This document shows positions 59,672 to 64,000 of a DNA stretch of 64,000 nt, one piece after another. The position numbers were made by a program, and so were the translations under genes. The DNA is taken from assembly GCF_002355275.1 (NCBI RefSeq), contig NZ_CP023449.1:834001-898000 (forward strand), written 5' to 3'. The stretch is from Rhizorhabdus dicambivorans (GTDB lineage: Bacteria; Pseudomonadota; Alphaproteobacteria; Sphingomonadales; Sphingomonadaceae). Each line of letters starts with the position of its first letter. Position 1 is the first letter of the stretch. Below the pieces are notes generated by a model, which worked only from the letters and a program-made list of their open reading frames with translations, had not been told where the DNA came from and did not search any database.

Positions 59672-60111
59672 TGGGCATGGGCCCGGTATCCGGACGAGGC
59701 AGCCGCCGCGCGCCGATGGCGGACATCAACGTCACGCCGCTGGTCGACGTGATGCTGGTGCTGCTGATCATCTTCATGGTGACGGCGCCGCTGATGCTGG
59801 CGGGCGTGCCGGTCGACCTGCCCGAAAGCTCGGCGGGCGCGCTCGATCAGGAGAAGGAGCCGGTCCAGGTTTCGCTCGATGGCGAAGGCAAGCTCTATCT
59901 CGACGAGCAGGAAGTGCAGATGTCGGCGATGGACGCCCGCTTCGCGGAGATCGCCGCGAAGTCCGGCACCGGCAAGGATGGCCCGCAGGTCTTCCTGCGC
60001 GCCGATCGCGCGCTCGACTATGGCCGGGTGATGGCGGTGATGGGCGCGCTGAACCATGCCGGTCTCAACAAGGTCGCGCTGGTCACCATGGGTGAGAGCA
60101 AGTCGCCGTGA
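59671..60111 (+). CDS. tolR: TolR, motor subunit
   Basis: A 146-residue ExbD/TolR protein: short cytosolic N-terminus, TM helix 'VDVMLVLLIIFMVTAPLML' (about residues 26-44) with the essential channel Asp in 'LVDVML', and a periplasmic domain ending 'AGLNKVALVTMGE'. ATG overlaps the tolQ stop; its stop overlaps the GTG of tolA. Works with TolQ and TolA. Confidence 0.96.
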   Translation: MGMGPVSGRGSRRAPMADINVTPLVDVMLVLLIIFMVTAPLMLAGVPVDLPESSAGALDQEKEPVQVSLDGEGKLYLDEQEVQMSAMDARFAEIAAKSGTGKDGPQVFLRADRALDYGRVMAVMGALNHAGLNKVALVTMGESKSP

Positions 60112-60920
60112 ACAGGGCGGAAGGTGCAGGCTTCGGGCTTTCGGTCGCAGGGCATATCGCGCTGCTGGCCATCCTGTCGCTGAACCTGATGAGCGTGCGC
60201 GAGATGCCCAGGCTCAGCGAGCCGATGGACGTGATGCTGGTCGACGAGGCCGGCCTGGTCTCGGCCGCGCCCGAGATGTCGAGGGAGCCGCCCCAGGCGT
60301 CGCAGGCGCCCGAGGTCGCGCCGGAGATCGTCGAGGCGCCCCCGCCCGAACCGACCCCGGCCCCACCCAAGCCGGCCCCGGCGCCGCCCAAACCCGCGCC
60401 GACGCCCAAGCCCGCGCCCAAGGCGAAGCCGGTCCCGCCCGCACCGCCCAGCAAGCCCGCTCCCGCCAGGCCGGCGCCGCCCGCCACCGCGAAGGCCAAG
60501 CCCAAGGCCACCTCGCTCGGCAGCGACTTCCTGGCCGGCATCCCGGTCGAGAAATCGACCGGCAAGGCGACGGCGCCCCGCGTGGCGGCGCTCAGCCCGA
60601 TCCAGATGAACGGCCTTTCGTCGCTCATCGCGAGCCAGGTGAAGCCCTGCTACACCATCCCCACCGGCACGGCCGGCGCGGAGTCGATCGTCAGCCGCGT
60701 GCGCCTGCGGCTCAAGCCCGACGGATCGATCAAGGTCGCGCCCGAGGTAACCGGCAATAGCGGCGTCAGCCCCGCCAATGGGCGCTACAAGGACCAGATG
60801 AATGAAGCCGCCCGCCGCGCCTTGCAGCGCTGCGCGCCCTACAAGCTCCCCGCCGAACTTTACGAGGGCGGCTGGGAAGACATCATCTTCAACTTCCGCC
60901 CGAGCCAGATCGGAGCGTGA
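60108..60920 (+). CDS. tolA: TolA-type energy-transducing protein
   Basis: A 270-residue protein. N-terminal TM ('LSVAGHIALLAILSLNLMSV', about 9-28), a Pro/Ala/Lys-rich periplasmic stretch of about 100 residues ('PTPAPPKPAPAPPKPAPTPK'), and a C-terminal TonB/TolA-like domain ('LSSLIASQVKPCYTIPTG', 'YEGGWEDIIFNFRPSQIG') with two cysteines. It spans the periplasm to Pal/TolB and is shorter and more Pro-rich than the long helix of E. coli TolA, as is usual in alphaproteobacteria. GTG start overlaps tolR. Confidence 0.93.
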   Translation: MNRAEGAGFGLSVAGHIALLAILSLNLMSVREMPRLSEPMDVMLVDEAGLVSAAPEMSREPPQASQAPEVAPEIVEAPPPEPTPAPPKPAPAPPKPAPTPKPAPKAKPVPPAPPSKPAPARPAPPATAKAKPKATSLGSDFLAGIPVEKSTGKATAPRVAALSPIQMNGLSSLIASQVKPCYTIPTGTAGAESIVSRVRLRLKPDGSIKVAPEVTGNSGVSPANGRYKDQMNEAARRALQRCAPYKLPAELYEGGWEDIIFNFRPSQIGA

Positions 60921-60982
60921 CGGATTTGACTTATACCCCCGCTTTCGGGTCTAAAGCCCGAACAGGGGCAAAGGAGACGAAC

Positions 60983-62302
60983 ATGCGCCTTCGCCTGACC
61001 CTGTCCTGCTTGTGCCTGGCGCTCTTCGCGGCGCCGGCGGCCGCCCAGCTCGAGGTCGACATCACCGGCGGCATCGCCCAGCCGATGCCGATCGCCATCC
61101 CCGGCATGCCGACGCCCTCGGTCGCCAGCACGCCCGCGGGCGACACCGCCGATCTCGGTCAGCGCGTCGCCGAGGTCATCACCAACGATCTCAAGAACAG
61201 CGGCCTGTTCCGCCCGCTGCCCAAAAGCGCGCTGCAGACCGTCACTCACCCGCAGGTCACCGCGCCCGACTACACCTTCTGGACGCAGAGCGGCGCGCAG
61301 GCGCTGGTTCAGGGATATGTTCAGCGCAATGATGACGGCACTCTCACGATAGGCTGTTATCTCTATGACGTGCTTGCCAAGGGCGAGCTGACCCGGTCGG
61401 GATGGGCGCTCCAGGCTCGTGATTGGCGGCGTGGTGCGCACAAATGCGCCGATCTCATTTATTCGCGACTCACCGGTGAAGGCCCCTATTTCGACAGCCG
61501 CGTCGTCTATGTGTCGGAAACCGGCCCCAAGACCAAGCGCATCAAGCGGCTCGCGATCATGGATCAGGACGGCGCCAACCACCGCTTCCTGACCAACGGC
61601 CAGACGATCGTGCTGACGCCGCGCTTCGCGCCCAACCAGCAGACGATCACCTACATGTCCTATGCCGGCAATCGCGCGCGGGTCTATGTCTATGATATCG
61701 GCTCGGGATCGCAGCGGCTGGTGGTCGATCAGCCGAACATGACCTTCTCGCCCCGCTTCTCGCCCGACGGGCGCTATATCGTCTTCTCGATGGCGGTCGG
61801 CGGCAACACCGACATCTACCGTGTCGCGGTCAGCGGCGGCGCGCCGCAGCGGCTTACCACCTCGCCCGGCATTGATACCGGCGCCAGCTATTCGCCCGAT
61901 GGATCGCGCATCGTGTTCGAAAGCGATCGTTCGGGCACCCAGCAGCTCTATGTGATGAACGCCGACGGGTCGGGCCAGAACCGGATCAGCTTCGGTTCGG
62001 GCCGCTATGGCAGCGCCGCCTGGAGCCCGCGTGGCGATCTGATCGCCTTCACCCGGATCGGCGGCGGCTTCGCGGTCGGGACCATGAACATCGACGGGTC
62101 GGGGGAGAAGATCCTGACCAATGGCTGGCAGGATGAGGGGCCCAGCTGGTCGCCCAACGGCCGCGTGATCATGTTCTTCCGCACCGGCCAGGGCTCGGGC
62201 AAGGCCGATCTCTGGTCGGTGGACCTGACCGGGGTCAACGAACGGCCGGTGCCGACCCCGCTCGACGGCTCCGATCCCGCCTGGGGTCCGCTGTTGCCGT
62301 GA
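60983..62302 (+). CDS. tolB: TolB periplasmic beta-propeller
   Basis: A 439-residue Pal-binding protein. Signal peptide 'LSCLCLALFAAPAAAQ', an N-terminal alpha/beta domain ('LEVDITGGIAQPMPIAIPGM', 'VITNDLKNSGLFRPL'), then a six-bladed propeller with repeated 'SPDG' signatures ('FSPRFSPDGRYIVFSMAVGG', 'TGASYSPDGSRIVFESDRSG', 'SWSPNGRVIMFF'). Start at 60983 is fixed by AAGGAG seven bases upstream. Fourth of the tolQRAB-pal series. Confidence 0.97.
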   Translation: MRLRLTLSCLCLALFAAPAAAQLEVDITGGIAQPMPIAIPGMPTPSVASTPAGDTADLGQRVAEVITNDLKNSGLFRPLPKSALQTVTHPQVTAPDYTFWTQSGAQALVQGYVQRNDDGTLTIGCYLYDVLAKGELTRSGWALQARDWRRGAHKCADLIYSRLTGEGPYFDSRVVYVSETGPKTKRIKRLAIMDQDGANHRFLTNGQTIVLTPRFAPNQQTITYMSYAGNRARVYVYDIGSGSQRLVVDQPNMTFSPRFSPDGRYIVFSMAVGGNTDIYRVAVSGGAPQRLTTSPGIDTGASYSPDGSRIVFESDRSGTQQLYVMNADGSGQNRISFGSGRYGSAAWSPRGDLIAFTRIGGGFAVGTMNIDGSGEKILTNGWQDEGPSWSPNGRVIMFFRTGQGSGKADLWSVDLTGVNERPVPTPLDGSDPAWGPLLP

Positions 62303-62373
62303 AAGAGCCGGTTTAAGGGAAGCTTTCTGGAATAAGTGACGTTATTGAACCGTAACCAGTTGGAAGGAGAATC

Positions 62374-62901
62374 ATGATGGCGCGTCTGACGATGAAAATC
62401 GCGCTGGTGTCGGCGCTGGCCCTCAGCGTTGCTGCCTGCAGCAAGAAGAAGGTCGAGGAACTTCCGCCCCCGCCGCCCGCGGCCACGCCGGCCCCCACCT
62501 ATGAGGCGCCGACCCCGCCGCCGCAGACCGGCCCGGTTCCGGGTTCGCGCGCGGACTTCATCGCCCAGGCGGGCAGCGACACCGTTTATTTCGGCACCGA
62601 CAGCTACGAGGTCGATGCCGAGGACCAGGCGACCCTCACCCGGCAGGCCGCCTGGCTCGCCAAATATCCGAACGCCACGGTGACGATCGAAGGCCATTGC
62701 GACGAGCGCGGCACCCGCGAGTACAACCTCGCCCTCGGTGAGCGCCGCGCCAATGCCGCGAAGAACTTCCTCGTGCAGGCAGGCGTCTCGGCCGCGCGGC
62801 TCTCGGTGATCAGCTATGGCAAGGAACGCCCGGTCGCGACCGGTTCGGACGAAGCCAGCTGGGCCCAGAACCGCCGCGCCGTCACGGTGGTGCCGAACTG
62901 A
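62374..62901 (+). CDS. pal: Pal, peptidoglycan-associated lipoprotein
   Basis: A 175-residue outer-membrane lipoprotein. Lipobox 'LSVAACSKKK' with the acylated Cys at about residue 25, a Pro-rich linker, and a C-terminal OmpA domain ('DTVYFGTDSYEVDAEDQATL', 'ATVTIEGHCDERGTREYNLA', 'LGERRANAAKNFLVQAGV'). It anchors the Tol complex to peptidoglycan. AAGGAGAATC precedes a tandem ATG. The usual cpoB/ybgF gene does not follow; a family-3 repeat with a T-run terminates the operon. Confidence 0.97.
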   Translation: MMARLTMKIALVSALALSVAACSKKKVEELPPPPPAATPAPTYEAPTPPPQTGPVPGSRADFIAQAGSDTVYFGTDSYEVDAEDQATLTRQAAWLAKYPNATVTIEGHCDERGTREYNLALGERRANAAKNFLVQAGVSAARLSVISYGKERPVATGSDEASWAQNRRAVTVVPN

Positions 62902-62907
62902 ATGATC

Positions 62908-63016
62908 CTCCCTTCCCCTTCAGGGGAGGGGATCGAGGGGTGGGGCCTCTCCACGGGCGCTGGCCTGGAGGATGGTCCCCACCCCAACCCCTCCCTGAAG
63001 GGGAGGGGCTTTTTTT
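62908..63016 (+). repeat. Family-3 inverted-repeat element, also a terminator
   Basis: Arms CCCTTCCCCTTCAGGGGAGG and CCCTCCCTGAAGGGGAGGGG. The right half alone forms a stem followed by CTTTTTTT at 63009-63016, giving a typical rho-independent terminator for the tol-pal operon and, on its other side, the 3' end of the convergent exonuclease gene. Confidence 0.75.
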
Positions 63017-63465
63017 CAGTCCAGCGCGACGAGATGATCGCGCAGCGCCCGCGCATCGTGCAGCGCGTTGTGGGGAACCTTGCTGTTGCGCGCGGTCGAA
63101 AAGCCCGGCGTGCGGTGGAATTCGAGCCGCATGTGGCGGATGTCGACGATCTCGGTCTCGGCCACCAGCAGCAGCCGGCAGAACAGGGCGATGTCCTCGG
63201 GCCAGTCGGCGATGATCACCGGATCGGGATCGCCGGCCAGATAGGCGGCTATGTCATGCGCCGCCGCGATCCGGTCGAGCTTGTTCAGCAGCATCGGCGG
63301 CACGCTGTCGAGATAGGGCATCACATGCTTCTCGACCCAGGGATGCCACGCCCCTTCGAACGGGATCACCACATAATAATCCTGGTCGCCGTCCTCGGGG
63401 ACCAGCGCCAGGCTCAGCAGGTCGCCGCCAAAGCCGTTGAACTCGGTGTCGAGATAATAGCGCAA
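63016..63465 (-). CDS. DEDD-family 3'-5' exoribonuclease (Rv2179c-like)
   Basis: A 149-residue RNase-T-like exonuclease. Catalytic acids are visible: 'YYLDTEFNGFGG' (Asp, Glu), 'VIIADWPEDIALF' (Asp) and 'PHNALHDARALRDHL' (Asp, with the DEDDh-type His preceding). The pattern matches the Rv2179c-like 3'-5' exoribonuclease family. Start codon appears to be TTG with GGGAACGG upstream. Its stop abuts the T-run of the tol-pal terminator. Confidence 0.85.
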   Translation of the reverse strand: MRYYLDTEFNGFGGDLLSLALVPEDGDQDYYVVIPFEGAWHPWVEKHVMPYLDSVPPMLLNKLDRIAAAHDIAAYLAGDPDPVIIADWPEDIALFCRLLLVAETEIVDIRHMRLEFHRTPGFSTARNSKVPHNALHDARALRDHLVALD

Positions 63466-63478
63466 GATCCGTTCCCAT

Positions 63479-63567
63479 CGTCATCCTGACGAAGGTCAGG
63501 ATCCATTCACGCTCCGCCTCGGTTCCGGCGCAGCGGCAATGGATGCTGAATCGAGTTCAGCATGACG
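63479..63567. repeat. Family-1 inverted-repeat element (diverged)
   Basis: Arms CGTCATCCTGACGAAGGTCAGGATCC and GGATGCTGAATCGAGTTCAGCATGACG separated by a variable centre, located between the exonuclease and nuclease genes. Confidence 0.6.
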
Positions 63568-63578
63568 CTTGTCAACAA

Positions 63579-64000
63579 TCACCCCAGCGCCTCGTCCAGC
63601 ATCCGTGCCAGCCGCAGCCCGCCGCGCGCCACCTGACGCCGCAGCACCGGGATCAGTTCCGCGATCTTCGCATTGTCCAGCGCGGGCCGTACCGCCGGCA
63701 CGGGCGCGCAGGCGTCGCCCAGCAGCGCGGCATAGGCATCGTGCGCCACCTGCCAGCTTTCCCGGCTCCATGCCTCGACATTGCCCCCGGCCATCGCCGC
63801 GCGATCGGCCTCCGGCACCTCGGCCAATATCCCCATCGCCCCGCCGGCCGGGGTGGAGATCGCCCGGTCGGCGAGCAGCCCGTCCCAGATGGTGTGGAGG
63901 TTGCTGTTCGGCCGATAGCCATAATCGGCCTTCATGTCGTTGCCGCCGCGATCGTGGCGGTCCCCGGCGTGCAGCGGCTGGTGCAGGTCGCCCATGAAAT
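63579..64000 (-). CDS. S1/P1 nuclease, N-terminus beyond window
   Basis: C-terminal part (about 140 residues) of a zinc-dependent S1/P1-type nuclease/phospholipase-C-fold enzyme, usually exported and about 270-300 residues. The metal-binding signature 'FMGDLHQPLHAGDRHDRGGND' region is visible at the edge (His, Asp, His), followed by 'NLHTIWDGLLADRAI', with the His/Asp ligands in 'LHTIWD'. The remaining sequence is helical, as in the family. The 5' end lies past position 64000, so the start and signal peptide are not seen. Confidence 0.9.
   Translation of the reverse strand, partial: FMGDLHQPLHAGDRHDRGGNDMKADYGYRPNSNLHTIWDGLLADRAISTPAGGAMGILAEVPEADRAAMAGGNVEAWSRESWQVAHDAYAALLGDACAPVPAVRPALDNAKIAELIPVLRRQVARGGLRLARMLDEALG

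Overview
The window is a GC-rich, gene-dense chromosomal segment from an alphaproteobacterium, most probably a sphingomonad (Sphingomonas, Rhizorhabdus or Sphingobium type). I infer this from the abundance of acyl-CoA catabolic genes, a TorF-type porin, an UrcA-family protein, HWE/HisKA_2 and CHASE3 signalling kinases, the yebC-ruvCAB / ybgC-tolQRAB-pal order, and many short palindromic intergenic repeats. There is no phage, no CRISPR array and no complete insertion sequence.

Region 1 (1-13955) is a catabolic block: aldo/keto reductase, D-aminoacylase-type amidohydrolase, an AMACR-like epimerase, a PF10118 protein, a TetR regulator, two acyl-CoA dehydrogenases, an acyl-CoA ligase, a VOC protein, an MFS transporter, a SnoaL-like protein, a MaoC/HTD2-like hydratase and a divergent LysR regulator. 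It looks like CoA-dependent degradation of a branched or aryl-alkanoic acid, but the substrate cannot be read from sequence. Region 2 (13956-25700) holds a two-component system, a coupled beta-carbonic anhydrase/SulP pair, two outer-membrane porin genes pointing at each other, and a three-gene signalling operon (CHASE3 kinase, CheY-like regulator, receiver-HWE kinase).

Region 3 (25701-28363) has a repetitive secreted protein, tRNA-Gly(TCC), and immediately after the tRNA a roughly 0.9 kb AT-richer insertion. The insertion carries one zinc-ribbon/DUF4145-like gene and is closed by a near-perfect copy of the tRNA 3' end, so it looks like a minimal tRNA-integrated island without an integrase. 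Region 4 (28364-35130) is a leucine-catabolism cluster (liuA, liuB, liuD) with a lipoprotein PPIase-like gene and a divergent LysR regulator. Region 5 (35203-42234) holds small housekeeping and envelope genes: DUF1428, GFA, DUF72, UrcA, LLM oxidoreductase, secreted peroxiredoxin, a two-DTG aspartyl protease, and a DUF4398-like/OmpA pair.

Region 6 (42560-50511) is a TolC-MacA-MacB-like efflux operon followed by an EF-hand protein, an OmpR-type regulator and its kinase. Region 7 (50765-54466) encodes the branched-chain keto acid dehydrogenase E1alpha, E1beta and E2. Together with region 4 this covers much of leucine breakdown from keto acid to methylglutaconyl-CoA; E3, the hydratase and HMG-CoA lyase are not in the window. 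Region 8 (54640-64000) is yebC, a ParDE-type toxin-antitoxin pair, ruvCAB, the ybgC-tolQRAB-pal operon, a DEDD exoribonuclease and a truncated S1/P1 nuclease.

Three families of about 80-150 bp inverted-repeat elements (15 copies) fill the gaps between genes. One copy lies in frame inside the E2 gene and encodes part of its interdomain linker. Other notable non-coding signals are a 30-nt element repeated upstream of two envelope-protein genes, a pair of identical 19-bp palindrome-containing repeats in one divergent promoter region, and LysR-type operators.
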